Positions 7,914 through 16,409 of a DNA stretch of 64,000 bases are shown piece after piece. The notes under the pieces are model-generated. The model was not told the DNA's origin. It was given only the letters and a program-made list of their open reading frames with translations, and did no database searches. The DNA comes from Thermodesulfobacteriota bacterium. GTDB taxonomy: Bacteria > Desulfobacterota > Desulfobacteria > Desulfobacterales > JAUWMJ01. The stretch is from contig JAXHVO010000070.1 in the NCBI GenBank assembly GCA_034189135.1, positions 1 through 64,000 of the forward strand. The letters are read 5' to 3'. The position numbers were made by a program, and so were the translations under genes. Every line of letters begins with the position of its first letter. Within the stretch, counting starts at the first letter, position 1.

Positions 7914-9142
7914 TTATATCTCACCAGAACCTGTCTATTGTTATGGGTCTTGAATGCGGGGGTCTGCTTCCGTCCCGAATGAAGGGTCCTGGCCATATAG
8001 GGAACGTGGTCGGTAACAAAGGATGAGATTTCGCTTAAGGTAATGCTTTTATCCCTGTTGGCGTCCGCCTTTCCGGTGAGACCCAGGAGGAAATAGTAGG
8101 TAAAAAGGCCGTGTCCCTTTTCCGGGTACCAGCTGGAAAGCTCGGTTCCTGCCGATGAGTTAATAATGGATGTATTTTTCAGCGCAACCAGGGGGTTTTT
8201 AACAATAATGCCCACAGGGCTTGCCTTTTTAAACAGGGTTGCTCCGGAAAAACAGGCGTCGGTGACCACCGTGATCGATTTGGCGTTAAGTTTGGCCAGA
8301 TTGCCGTAAAGCAGCTCAAGAGGATAGCCGCTGATGCTGACATTGTTGGGATTGCCGTCCACCGGCAGGATGTATCCTTTTTTCGATTCCAGGCTGGGAG
8401 CCCCGTGACCGGAATAATACACGAACACGTCGGATTTTCCCGGGGTGATGTAATCAAAAAGCATGCCCTTGTAATTTCGGACGGAGCCGAAGGTGTTTTC
8501 CAAAATTCCTTTGGTGGCATTGGTCCTGAATATGATATTGCCCTTTCTGTAGCCGAAAGTCCGAATCAGGCATTGTTTGACCCGAGTGGCGTCGGAAACG
8601 GCAAAATTGACCGGGGGGATGTCTGTGTTCTGATAATCCCGGTTGCCGATAATCACGGCCACCGCATGTCGATTGACCGATCTGGCCGGTTTAAACTCTT
8701 TCAGCTCTTCGGGTGTTTTTACAACCTCAACCACATCTTCGGGCTTTAATTTTTTCAGCTCCATTCTTGCCAGGCCGAAATATTTTTTGGCCTCATCGGT
8801 GGGGACCCTGGAAAGGGATATGTCAAGCTCCATGGCCGCCTGCCGGTACTGCTTCAGCATATAATGGCAGATTCCCTTTTCCCGGTGGGGCATATACTCA
8901 CCGTAGCGCATCCCGTAGAAACGGATTTTCTTTTTTTCCTGGCTCTTTTTGCGGATGGCGCTGGCAAAGGCTTTAACCGCCTCTTCATAGCGGCCGTTTT
9001 CCTTGTACTCCAGTCCTTTAAGATAGGATTTCTTATAAGATTCAAGGGCGTATGCATGTGATTGAAATGCTGTCGTTTGGAGCAGGAAAAGGAACAACCC
9101 CCCCCAAAGTATAAAAGCGGTTTTATGGATTAAGGTTTTCAT
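7910..9142 (-). CDS. Exported caspase-family (peptidase C14) protein
   Basis: 410 residues. A signal peptide (about 1-32) is followed by TPR-like helices (about 36-130) and then a caspase/metacaspase p20-like domain (about 158-400). The catalytic dyad is intact: His246 in YYSGHGAP and Cys297 in TDACFSGA. The domain opens with HAVAVIIGNRDY, typical of bacterial C14 proteins. An acidic segment, DANRDKSITLSE (about 353-366), resembles an EF-hand-type calcium loop. Family members cleave after Lys/Arg or Asp. Here the export signal places it in the periplasm or envelope, so a cytoplasmic suicide role is less likely. It lies between a FadL-like gene and a DUF4384 gene, overlapping the latter by 4 bases. 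Confidence 0.8.
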   Translation of the reverse strand: MKTLIHKTAFILWGGLFLFLLQTTAFQSHAYALESYKKSYLKGLEYKENGRYEEAVKAFASAIRKKSQEKKKIRFYGMRYGEYMPHREKGICHYMLKQYRQAAMELDISLSRVPTDEAKKYFGLARMELKKLKPEDVVEVVKTPEELKEFKPARSVNRHAVAVIIGNRDYQNTDIPPVNFAVSDATRVKQCLIRTFGYRKGNIIFRTNATKGILENTFGSVRNYKGMLFDYITPGKSDVFVYYSGHGAPSLESKKGYILPVDGNPNNVSISGYPLELLYGNLAKLNAKSITVVTDACFSGATLFKKASPVGIIVKNPLVALKNTSIINSSAGTELSSWYPEKGHGLFTYYFLLGLTGKADANRDKSITLSEISSFVTDHVPYMARTLHSGRKQTPAFKTHNNRQVLVRYK

Positions 9143-9209
9143 TTTAGCTGTCTCCCTTTTGGAATTGACCGATAAAAAATATATCGGTGCAAAAGGAATA
9201 TTTCTTTAG

Positions 9210-10430
9210 TTAAAATCGGTAAACCATCGACAGGCTGCCCTCTTTTATATATTGACCTGCGCCTGCGGCCAGGTCCAACTGGAACTTTTCCGTTAAAACA
9301 ACTCCGAATCCCAGGGAGAAAATATGGTCATCATCATCTCCGGGCTCACCAAAGAGCCGGAGCAAATCCGCATCATCCGTTCCGTCGTAGTATAACCGGT
9401 GGTCCGGCCGATAATAATAACCGCCTCTTAAGGCAACCGGGGTTTCATTGATATCAATGATGTATTCCAGGCCCACACGCACTTCAAATTCATCATCTAC
9501 CTCCCAGTTTCGATCCTTGACTCCCTGGTCATTGATAAAATCGTCCGCCAGATCGGAGTATTCAATGTAATTTACATCCAGAGTCGCCGTCAGGTTGGAA
9601 AGAAAACGAAAGGAAAATCCCAGGCCGTAAACGTCGGGAATCTTTAAAATATGCTCATGCTCCCATCCCAGGCCATAATATCCACCAGCAACATAACTGT
9701 ACCGCTGTTTGACGGTTTCGAATTCGGGTCCCATACGATAAACCAGACCGATATTCAGCGCTTCCAAAGGGCTCCACAGCAAAGAGACGGTATAATGCTC
9801 GGCATTATCGGTCTCGGATATACTTTCCCATTCCCTTGCATCCGGGTATGGGGGTTGGGTCGAATCGTATCTTTTGCTGTTCACATCATAATCGAGCTGG
9901 GCCATGCCAATGGACAGCCCCAGAGAAAAGGTGTCGGTCAGTTTAAAACCCGCACCGATTCCAAGGGTAACTGCATCCAAACTGACATTTAATTTCTGGG
10001 GTTCGGCAGCGGAATCCTCCCAGGTAAAATTGGTTTCCGTATTTAAAAGCTGATGCCTGAACAATGCGAAGGTGGCGTTTTCAGCAGGATAGACATAACT
10101 TAAAAAGGAAAGACCGCTGACGGTATCGTCAAACTCTTTGTTGCTGACCTGATCCTGGAAATGGGTGGTGATTTCAACCACCTTATATTCAACGGAAAAT
10201 TCAGGTTCGGTCAGTATGGTCAAGCCGGCAGGGTTGGTGTAAGCCGCCGTGGCATCGTCGGCCAAACCGATAAAAGCACCTCCCATGGCATTGGCCCTTG
10301 CCCCGGGATTGTTGAAGCGGAAATCAGTCCCCAGAATATCCGGCCCAACCACCACAGCCCAAGATCCGGTGCAGGTAAAAAAAAGAAAAAACAGGAAAGA
10401 AAATATGATCACCCACCTTTTTAATCTCAT
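9210..10430 (-). CDS. OmpP1/FadL-type outer-membrane beta-barrel protein
   Basis: 406 residues with a signal peptide ending near SWA (residue about 25). The N-terminal motif NNPGARANAMGGAFIGLADDATAAYTNPAGL, quoted only in part here as GARANAMGGAF and NPAGL, marks the FadL/OmpP1/TodX-like barrels. The rest is alternating beta strand, ending in the outer-membrane signature YRF. The family carries hydrophobic compounds or acts as a secretion accessory (PorV-like); the substrate is unknown. It is the first gene of the minus-strand cluster with the caspase-like and DUF4384 genes (67-base gap), under the promoter at 10462-10490. Confidence 0.8.
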   Translation of the reverse strand: MRLKRWVIIFSFLFFLFFTCTGSWAVVVGPDILGTDFRFNNPGARANAMGGAFIGLADDATAAYTNPAGLTILTEPEFSVEYKVVEITTHFQDQVSNKEFDDTVSGLSFLSYVYPAENATFALFRHQLLNTETNFTWEDSAAEPQKLNVSLDAVTLGIGAGFKLTDTFSLGLSIGMAQLDYDVNSKRYDSTQPPYPDAREWESISETDNAEHYTVSLLWSPLEALNIGLVYRMGPEFETVKQRYSYVAGGYYGLGWEHEHILKIPDVYGLGFSFRFLSNLTATLDVNYIEYSDLADDFINDQGVKDRNWEVDDEFEVRVGLEYIIDINETPVALRGGYYYRPDHRLYYDGTDDADLLRLFGEPGDDDDHIFSLGFGVVLTEKFQLDLAAGAGQYIKEGSLSMVYRF

Positions 10431-10461
10431 GTATCTCCTCCTTTTATGTTTAATATATGTC

Positions 10462-10490
10462 TATATATATGATTTATTGAAATAAATCAA
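10462..10490 (-). promoter_or_regulatory. Promoter of the FadL-like cluster with overlapping perfect palindrome
   Basis: On the minus strand TTGATT (10485-10490), a 17-base spacer and TATATA (10462-10467). A perfect 9-bp inverted repeat with a 2-base gap (TGATTTATT at 10470-10478, AATAAATCA at 10481-10489) covers the -35 and spacer. A dimeric repressor bound there would block the promoter. The region upstream of it to 10646 shows no gene. Confidence 0.5.
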
Positions 10491-10646
10491 TACTTTTATT
10501 AGGTGCTTACCGGCATTCAGGTGAAGTGGAGTCTTTCGGTTCATCCCAATCCATGACCATGAGAAACAGTATAAAACATGAAAAAGTGCAAGTGCTGGCG
10601 GCGTTATTTTTTTTAGCGTTTACTTGTCCATAAAAGCGTTTCCGTC

Positions 10647-10675
10647 TTGACACACCGCCTTGTTTCATTCATATT
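10647..10675 (+). promoter_or_regulatory. Possible promoter for the 79-residue protein gene
   Basis: TTGACA at 10647-10652, a 17-base spacer and CATATT at 10670-10675 (4 of 6 -10 bases). It lies 39 bases before the ATG at 10714. Confidence 0.5.
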
Positions 10676-10713
10676 CTTAGATTAAAAAAGATTGTTTGTA
10701 AAAAGAGGTTGGT

Positions 10714-10953
10714 ATGTCGCTGTTGATGGAGAAAAAACGGTTTGAAATGATTGAAGCGTTCTTGAAATTGACCCCGGAAGAAAGAGTTGCTGAATCGGAA
10801 AAACGCTTAGATGAGGTTTTGGAAAAAATGGCCCAGCTATATAACATTTCACCAGGGGAGGCTTATGAAAAACTTATTGAAAATCGTAACAAAATATTTG
10901 GATTATCGCCGAAGGTCGACGACCAGGCAAAGATGATCAAAGTAATGCGATAA
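10714..10953 (+). CDS. Small hypothetical protein
   Basis: 79 residues, highly charged and predicted helical (LTPEERVAESEKRLDEVLEKMAQLYNI in part), with no signal peptide, membrane segment or cysteine. AGAGG precedes the ATG at a suitable distance and a consensus -35 lies upstream, which supports expression. I do not recognise the family. It precedes a radical SAM gene by 73 bases and may share its transcript. Confidence 0.6.
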   Translation: MSLLMEKKRFEMIEAFLKLTPEERVAESEKRLDEVLEKMAQLYNISPGEAYEKLIENRNKIFGLSPKVDDQAKMIKVMR

Positions 10954-11026
10954 TAGAAAAAATTTAAAACAGACCCAGCTAAAAACATTCATCAGTGGGT
11001 GTATTTTAGCTGTTGTTTTTTTACTT

Positions 11027-11902
11027 ATGCGCTACGAAGGTCCCATTTACCGTCCGCCGAGTGAGGCGGATTCACTATTAATACAGGCAACCATCGGCTG
11101 TCCTCACAACCGGTGCACCTTTTGTATGATCTACAAGAATAGGCCTGGATTTAAAGTCCGGGATATCAATGAGATCAAGGAGGACATCTTAACGGCGCGT
11201 GACTGTTATGGATCTCATGTGCGTACCCTTTTTTTACCGGACGGAAATACCATTGCCATGAAGACGGACGATTTGTGCGAGATCTGTCTTTTTTCCAGAA
11301 AGGTTTTTCCGGATTTAGAGCGCATCACTGTTTACGGCAGTGCCCAGTTTATTCATAAAAAAGGCTTAAACGGGTTGAAGCGTCTGGCCGATGCGGGTCT
11401 TTCCCGGATACATGTCGGACTCGAATCGGGAGACGATGTGGTTTTAACACAGATTAAAAAGGGGACGAACAGCCTTGAGCAGATCGAAGCCGGACGCTGG
11501 GTGATGGATGCCGGTATCGAACTGAGTTTGTACGTCATTTTAGGAATCGGGGGGGTTACGCGTACACAATTTCACGCCAAGGAGACGGCAAGGGTTTTGA
11601 ATCAAATAGCTCCTGATTTTATCAGACTGCGCACCTTTGTTCCCAAGATAAACACCCCCCTGTTGGATGATGTTCAAAACGGCACTTTTCAAATGCTCGG
11701 TCCTCACGGGGTGCTGCAGGAAACCCGACTCCTTTTACAAAACATTCGGATCGCTTCCTATGTGGCCAGCGATCACTACACCAATTATATTAACCTGGAA
11801 GGGCGGCTTCCGGATGAAAAAAAACGGCTGATCAATGAGATAGACGTATCGTTGCAAAAAGATGAAACATCTTTCAGGGCCTTTTTTATCGGAACGGCAT
11901 AG
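11027..11902 (+). CDS. Radical SAM protein
   Basis: 291 residues. The 4Fe-4S cysteines lie in IGCPHNRCTFC (C25, C30, C33), a CX4CX2C spacing rather than the commoner CX3CX2C; Elp3/HemN-related branches use similar spacing. Other radical SAM features are the LFLPDGNT block after strand 2 (about 65-72), SRIHVGLESGDD (about 125-136) and the beta-5 YVILGIGG (about 169-176). No B12 or extra Fe-S domain is visible, so the reaction is unknown. The start ATG at 11027 has no strong Shine-Dalgarno sequence. Confidence 0.8.
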   Translation: MRYEGPIYRPPSEADSLLIQATIGCPHNRCTFCMIYKNRPGFKVRDINEIKEDILTARDCYGSHVRTLFLPDGNTIAMKTDDLCEICLFSRKVFPDLERITVYGSAQFIHKKGLNGLKRLADAGLSRIHVGLESGDDVVLTQIKKGTNSLEQIEAGRWVMDAGIELSLYVILGIGGVTRTQFHAKETARVLNQIAPDFIRLRTFVPKINTPLLDDVQNGTFQMLGPHGVLQETRLLLQNIRIASYVASDHYTNYINLEGRLPDEKKRLINEIDVSLQKDETSFRAFFIGTA

Positions 11903-11958
11903 AAGAGTAATCAACAAATCAGGACAACATGAAAGAAAAACGATAATGGAGAAAAAAG

Positions 11959-13269
11959 ATGGTTACATTTGAATCGCTGGCTGAAGGAAAAGAAAAAATA
12001 GCCGTAGTGGGGCTTGGTTATGTGGGTCTTCCCCTGGCCGTGCATTTGTCGGAACATTTTGATGTTAAAGGGTATGATCTTAAAGATGAGCGGATTAAAG
12101 AGCTGAAATCCGGCCTTGACCGGACATTGGAAGTGTCCGAACAGCGGCTCGGAAAAGCGGAAATATTCTTTACCAGTGAACCCAAAGAACTTTCCGCATG
12201 CAAGCTCATCATTGTTGCCGTACCGACGCCCATCGATGAATACCGCATCCCGGATTTGAGCCCGCTGCGCGGGGCCGCTAAAATTGTTGGGAAACAAATG
12301 GTTAAAGGATCCTGTGTCGTATTTGAGTCAACGGTCTATCCCGGAGCCACCGAAGAGGTCTGTGCTCCCATTTTAGAAAAAGAGTCGGGGTTCACCCTGG
12401 GTATCGATTTTACCCTTGGCTATTCACCGGAAAGAATAAACCCGGGGGATAAGGTGCATACCATTGACAAGATTATGAAGATCGTTTCCGGCTCCGACGA
12501 TCAGACTCGCCTGCTTTTGGCTGAAGTTTACGGCAAGGTGGTCAAGGCCGGAATCCATCAGGCATCTTCAATAAAGGTGGCTGAAGCCGCCAAAGTGATA
12601 GAAAATACGCAAAGAGACCTGAACATCGCTTTGATGAATGAACTGGCCATGATTTTTGATAAGGCCGGTATTGATACCACTGAAGTGCTTGAGGCGGCGG
12701 GAACCAAATGGAATTTTTTGCCTTTCAGGCCCGGCCTGGTGGGAGGGCACTGTATCGGGGTTGATCCTTACTATTTAACGGTAAAGGCTGAATCCCTTGG
12801 GTATCATCCGGAAATGATACTGGCAGGCCGGCGGATAAACGACGGCATGGGGAAATATATTGCCGAAAAGGCCGTAAAGCTTCTGATAGGCGCTGACAAA
12901 CAGGTTCACGGTGCCAAGGTTGCCGTGATGGGAATTACCTTCAAAGAGGATGTCCCTGATTTAAGGAATACAAAGGTGGTGGGTATTATCAGCGAGCTGA
13001 CCGAATACGGCATTGAGGTGCTGGCCCACGATCCCCTGGCAGATGCCAAAGAAGCAGAAAATTACTATAATCTTGAATTGAAAAAGATGGACGACCTTGA
13101 AGGTGTGGATGCCGTGATCGTTGCGGTGATGCACCGGGCGTACAGAGAGATGGGGCTTGAGAAAATTGTCGGATTGTGCTCGGGAAACATTCCTATTATT
13201 ATGGATGTAAAAAGCGGGTTCAGCCCAAAGGATGTGGAAAAAGGGAGTATGGTTTACTGGAGGCTATAA
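11959..13269 (+). CDS. UDP-sugar (nucleotide sugar) 6-dehydrogenase, WbpA/TviB/WecC-type
   Basis: 436 residues. It has an NAD-binding Rossmann motif, VVGLGYVGLPLA (17-28), a central helical domain, and a catalytic cysteine in VGGHCIGVDPYY (C265). The C-terminal UDP-binding domain carries GITFKEDVPDLRNTK. The family oxidises the 6-OH of UDP-Glc/GlcNAc/ManNAc to the uronic acid in two NAD-dependent steps, supplying O-antigen or exopolysaccharide. The VGGHCIGVDPYYL form favours the GlcNAc/ManNAc dehydrogenases over Ugd. No polysaccharide genes flank it; a palindromic repeat follows. Confidence 0.9.
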   Translation: MVTFESLAEGKEKIAVVGLGYVGLPLAVHLSEHFDVKGYDLKDERIKELKSGLDRTLEVSEQRLGKAEIFFTSEPKELSACKLIIVAVPTPIDEYRIPDLSPLRGAAKIVGKQMVKGSCVVFESTVYPGATEEVCAPILEKESGFTLGIDFTLGYSPERINPGDKVHTIDKIMKIVSGSDDQTRLLLAEVYGKVVKAGIHQASSIKVAEAAKVIENTQRDLNIALMNELAMIFDKAGIDTTEVLEAAGTKWNFLPFRPGLVGGHCIGVDPYYLTVKAESLGYHPEMILAGRRINDGMGKYIAEKAVKLLIGADKQVHGAKVAVMGITFKEDVPDLRNTKVVGIISELTEYGIEVLAHDPLADAKEAENYYNLELKKMDDLEGVDAVIVAVMHRAYREMGLEKIVGLCSGNIPIIMDVKSGFSPKDVEKGSMVYWRL

Positions 13270-13340
13270 TCCTGCAGCGATATTCATCGTTAAGCCTGAT
13301 ACGGCTTTTTCAACTTGTTTGTTTGCCTGTTAACCAGGTG

Positions 13341-13414
13341 TTGCGGGTTGCGAGTTGCGCGTTTAAAATCCGGATGAATGTTTTTATTAATAACACGAAA
13401 CTCGCAACCCGCAA
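13341..13414. repeat. Palindromic 7-mer array, locus B
   Basis: The left arm 13341-13361 is three heptamers (TTGCGGG, TTGCGAG, TTGCGCG). The right arm 13394-13414 is its inverse, with TTGCGGG, TTGCGAG and TTTCGTG on the minus strand. Arms match at 18 of 21 positions with a 32-base centre. The words are those of locus A. It lies between a plus-strand gene and the end of the minus-strand transglycosylase gene. Confidence 0.8.
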
Positions 13415-13482
13415 CTATATCGCATGACATGAAAATAACCTGCTGCTAACTAAAGCTAATAGGTTAGCTTGCCGAGATAACC

Positions 13483-15366
13483 TCATTCCACATACAACTG
13501 CTGCCCTGGGTAAATTTTGCTTCCGGCGGTTAATTTGTTTATTTTAAGCAGACGATCCAAAGACATATTATTTTGTTTTGCAATGGTAAAGGGGGTGTCT
13601 CCGTTTCTGACTTCATAGGCCTTTAAACCATTTTTTAACCTGACTTTATTATTTCTCCTCGGCAGTTTTATTACCTGGCCGATATGAAGATCGGTACCGG
13701 GCAGGTTGTTGAGTTTCTGGATTTCCTTAGCGGTGGTGCCATAGCGTTTGGCAATAATCCAGAGCGAATCGCCACTTGTCACCTTATAGACATAACTTTT
13801 TTTGTATTTCCTTTTTACCGTCTTTCTTGTCGGATATCTGTATCCTCTTTGCGGTATCTTCAGCAATCTGCCGGCAATAATATAGTTGGATCTGCGAAGG
13901 TTGTTTGCCCGCTTAATACGTCGGACGGATGTTTTATATCGTCTGGCGATGACCGACAGTGTTTCTCCCCGCCTTATTCGGTGATAAACAAACTTTCTTG
14001 CCGGAGGAGATGAAACAGGTATTTTATCAAGTTTGGAAAGCAGTGTTTCCGTTGACCCGGGAGGAAGCCTCAAAGAATATTTCTCCGGGGGGAGTATCTT
14101 ATAGCGAAGTTCCGGGTTAAGGAGCTCCAGGATTTTTGGTGATACATCGATATGTTTGGCCACGTTTTTAATATGCACCTGTTTGGATACATCAACTGTC
14201 TCATACTCTAATGGCGGGTCTGGTTGGTTTAAATCGAGTCCGTATTTTTTCGGGTCCTTTATTATATGAAGGGTGGCAAAAAATCTGGGAACGTACCGTG
14301 CGGTTTCAAAAGGAAGACGTTCGTAAAGATCCCAGAAATTATCGAGATAGTTTACATTCTGTTTCCGTATGACTTGCAGGACCTTACCCTCTCCGCAGTT
14401 GTATGCAGCCAGAACGGTAGACCAGTCGCCAAATATATGATGGAGTTCCTTCAGATATTCAATAGCCGCTTTGGTGGATTTGACAGGGTCCAAACGTTCA
14501 TCGATAAACTTGTTCCGGTTCAAACCGAATTTATATCCTGTTGATGGAATAAACTGCCACAGCCCGAGGGCTCTTGCCCGGGAGAGAGCACGCACTTTAA
14601 ATCCGCTTTCAATAAGGGGAAGCCATGATAACTCAACGGGAAGGCCTGCAGCGATAAGCTCCGGGACAATGCGGGGTCGAAACATACCCGAGCGCTGGTA
14701 TGATTCGGTAAAGTAGTTCTTTTCTTTTCCTTTGGTAAACAGATCAATTTCATTTTGGATGTATTTGTTCATTACCAGGGGAATGGCTTTATGGTTTCCG
14801 TTTACCACAATATTACGGGATGCATAAATTTCAAGAATGCGCTTTGAAATTAAGAATCGGAGATCTTCCTTCTGCTGGATGAGTTTTGGCTTGTCGTAGG
14901 TGTCAATATCGAGGATCAAAGCATAAGCTCTGTCAAGGGCTTCCAGTGCATTTTCCAGTTCGCCTTTTTGCCAGAATTCCTGAGCTGCCTGACAAAATTC
15001 GAGGGCATCGTCTAAAACCGGCTGGAATTTTTTATAGGGGGAAAAAGGTTCTTTTTCTTTTTTTTGTATTGGAGGATGGTTTTCTTGTTTTGAGTCAGCT
15101 CGCTGGTCTTGCGCAGAATCAGACCGCTTGTCTCCCTGAGGATCGATCTGTTTGTCTTCCGGAGAATCAACCTTTTTGTTTTCCTGATGAATGTCGGTGG
15201 CAGTTTCCTCTGGTGGGCTTGATTTCAGAGTATTTGTTTCGGTTTTTTCCAGAGGGGGGTCTGGGGAGATATCTTTTTTGATAAAAGGCTGGAGGCATCC
15301 ACACAAAAGGAATAACAGAGTAAAAAACAGTGTAAAGGGCAGAATTTTTTTTAAACGAAGTCTCAT
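13483..15366 (-). CDS. MltD-like lytic transglycosylase lipoprotein with three LysM domains
   Basis: 627 residues. A lipoprotein signal ends in LLCGC (lipidated Cys24), followed by a polar linker (about 40-100) with roughly eight-residue Asp/Lys repeats. The SLT catalytic domain spans about 225-350, with the glutamate in LPLIESGF, plus GLWQFIPSTG and VLAAYNCGEG. Three LysM peptidoglycan-binding modules occupy about 460-627. It should cleave the MurNAc-GlcNAc bond non-hydrolytically from the outer or inner membrane face of the periplasm. It is monocistronic, with a consensus-like promoter at 15422-15449. Confidence 0.93.
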   Translation of the reverse strand: MRLRLKKILPFTLFFTLLFLLCGCLQPFIKKDISPDPPLEKTETNTLKSSPPEETATDIHQENKKVDSPEDKQIDPQGDKRSDSAQDQRADSKQENHPPIQKKEKEPFSPYKKFQPVLDDALEFCQAAQEFWQKGELENALEALDRAYALILDIDTYDKPKLIQQKEDLRFLISKRILEIYASRNIVVNGNHKAIPLVMNKYIQNEIDLFTKGKEKNYFTESYQRSGMFRPRIVPELIAAGLPVELSWLPLIESGFKVRALSRARALGLWQFIPSTGYKFGLNRNKFIDERLDPVKSTKAAIEYLKELHHIFGDWSTVLAAYNCGEGKVLQVIRKQNVNYLDNFWDLYERLPFETARYVPRFFATLHIIKDPKKYGLDLNQPDPPLEYETVDVSKQVHIKNVAKHIDVSPKILELLNPELRYKILPPEKYSLRLPPGSTETLLSKLDKIPVSSPPARKFVYHRIRRGETLSVIARRYKTSVRRIKRANNLRRSNYIIAGRLLKIPQRGYRYPTRKTVKRKYKKSYVYKVTSGDSLWIIAKRYGTTAKEIQKLNNLPGTDLHIGQVIKLPRRNNKVRLKNGLKAYEVRNGDTPFTIAKQNNMSLDRLLKINKLTAGSKIYPGQQLYVE

Positions 15367-15421
15367 ACTATTGGTTTCAGGTTACAACTGAAAATCTTTA
15401 GTCATTTTAAAATGATGTCCC

Positions 15422-15449
15422 CATATACATATAATTGCATTCCTGTCAA
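15422..15449 (-). promoter_or_regulatory. Promoter of the transglycosylase gene
   Basis: On the minus strand TTGACA (15444-15449), a 16-base spacer and TATATG (15422-15427). This places the transcript start about 50 bases before the coding start. Confidence 0.55.
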
Positions 15450-15798
15450 GCTTTGTTCGCTAGTAAACGTTACGAGGTAGGATCATGGGTTTTGTGTTTT
15501 ATGCCAGGGGTTGGTATTTCTTCCGCTTTTGGTGGATCTTTCTCTATCGTTCCAACGGGTTGCAGTTTAATAAGAACGAAAAAAACAGTAAAAGTTTAAT
15601 ATTGATAGTAAATAGGCGATAATAATATTAATTAACTTATTAATCAACAAAAATTGCTTAATATGGATGATAAAAGGGATATATCATGGTTGATATTTAG
15701 AAAATAGACAGTTAGATAGATAAGTTCTTTTTTTTTCTGAGTGATTTGCTTTGTTAGAAGTAACTCTTTTATATAATTACAATTATGCAAATATGCGC
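15450..15798. other. AT-rich gene-free spacer before the tRNA cluster
   Basis: I see no coding frame with a ribosome-binding site and no repeat. Near the right end TATAAT at 15772-15777 is a good -10 for the tRNA-tuf operon, with the first tRNA starting at 15799. The matching -35 is weak (TTGTTA with a 15-base spacer or TTGCTT with 20). The stretch 15600-15780 is strongly AT-rich, which could act as an UP element. Confidence 0.45.
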
Positions 15799-15874
15799 GC
15801 CAGCGTAGCTCAGCTGGTAGAGCTACTGATTTGTAATCAGTGGGTCGGGGGTTCGAGTCCCTCCGCTGGCTCCA
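15799..15874 (+). tRNA. tRNA-Thr (anticodon TGT)
   Basis: A 76-base cloverleaf. The acceptor GCCAGCG pairs with CGCTGGC, the D arm is GCTC..GAGC, the anticodon loop is TTTGTAA with anticodon TGT, the T arm contains GTTCGAGTC, and CCA is encoded. It is first of the Thr-Tyr-Gly-Thr cluster before tuf, the same order as E. coli thrU-tyrU-glyT-thrT-tufB. Confidence 0.97.
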
Positions 15875-15885
15875 TTTGCTATTGA

Positions 15886-15970
15886 GGTGGGGTTCCCGAG
15901 TGGTCAAAGGGAACAGACTGTAAATCTGTCGGCGAAGCCTTCGGAGGTTCAAATCCTCCCCCCACCACCA
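15886..15970 (+). tRNA. tRNA-Tyr (anticodon GTA)
   Basis: An 85-base class II tRNA. The acceptor GGTGGGG pairs with CCCCACC, the anticodon loop CTGTAAA gives GTA, and a long variable arm (CGGCGAAGCCTTCG) and an encoded ACCA end are present. It begins 11 bases after tRNA-Thr. Confidence 0.97.
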
Positions 15971-16135
15971 ACCTCAATAAAAGTTGTATGTAGGAGATTT
16001 CGTAACGGTTATCGGGATCGACAGTAAAAACTACATGGCTTCCTTCATGAATCTTACTGCAATTTTTTAAGGAAAGGTTTTGTATTTTATTGATTGATTG
16101 GATGATTCCTAGGGTTTCAATATGAAACATCATGA

Positions 16136-16211
<76 letters not shown>

Positions 16212-16265
16212 GAATCAAAATGATTTAAAACCGGAAAATGATCTACCTGTACATGAAAAAACGAT

Positions 16266-16342
16266 GCCCACGTAGCTCAGTCGGTAGAGCGCTTCCTTGG
16301 TAAGGAAGAGGTTCACCGGTTCGATTCCGGTCGTGGGCTCCA
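16266..16342 (+). tRNA. tRNA-Thr (anticodon GGT)
   Basis: The acceptor GCCCACG pairs with CGTGGGC, and the anticodon loop TTGGTAA gives GGT on a CTTCC/GGAAG stem. CCA is encoded. It is followed 67 bases later by tuf, as in the classical tRNA-tufB operon. Confidence 0.97.
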
Positions 16343-16409
16343 TAAAAAAGAACGTTTTAATTTGTCAAGCAAGATAAAAATACCAAAAAAATAATGGGAG
16401 GACGGAAAG

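Noticed and set aside
8405-9061. Plus-strand frames opposite the caspase gene
   Set aside because: Shadow frames without ribosome-binding sites or recognisable domains; the minus-strand protein has intact catalytic motifs.
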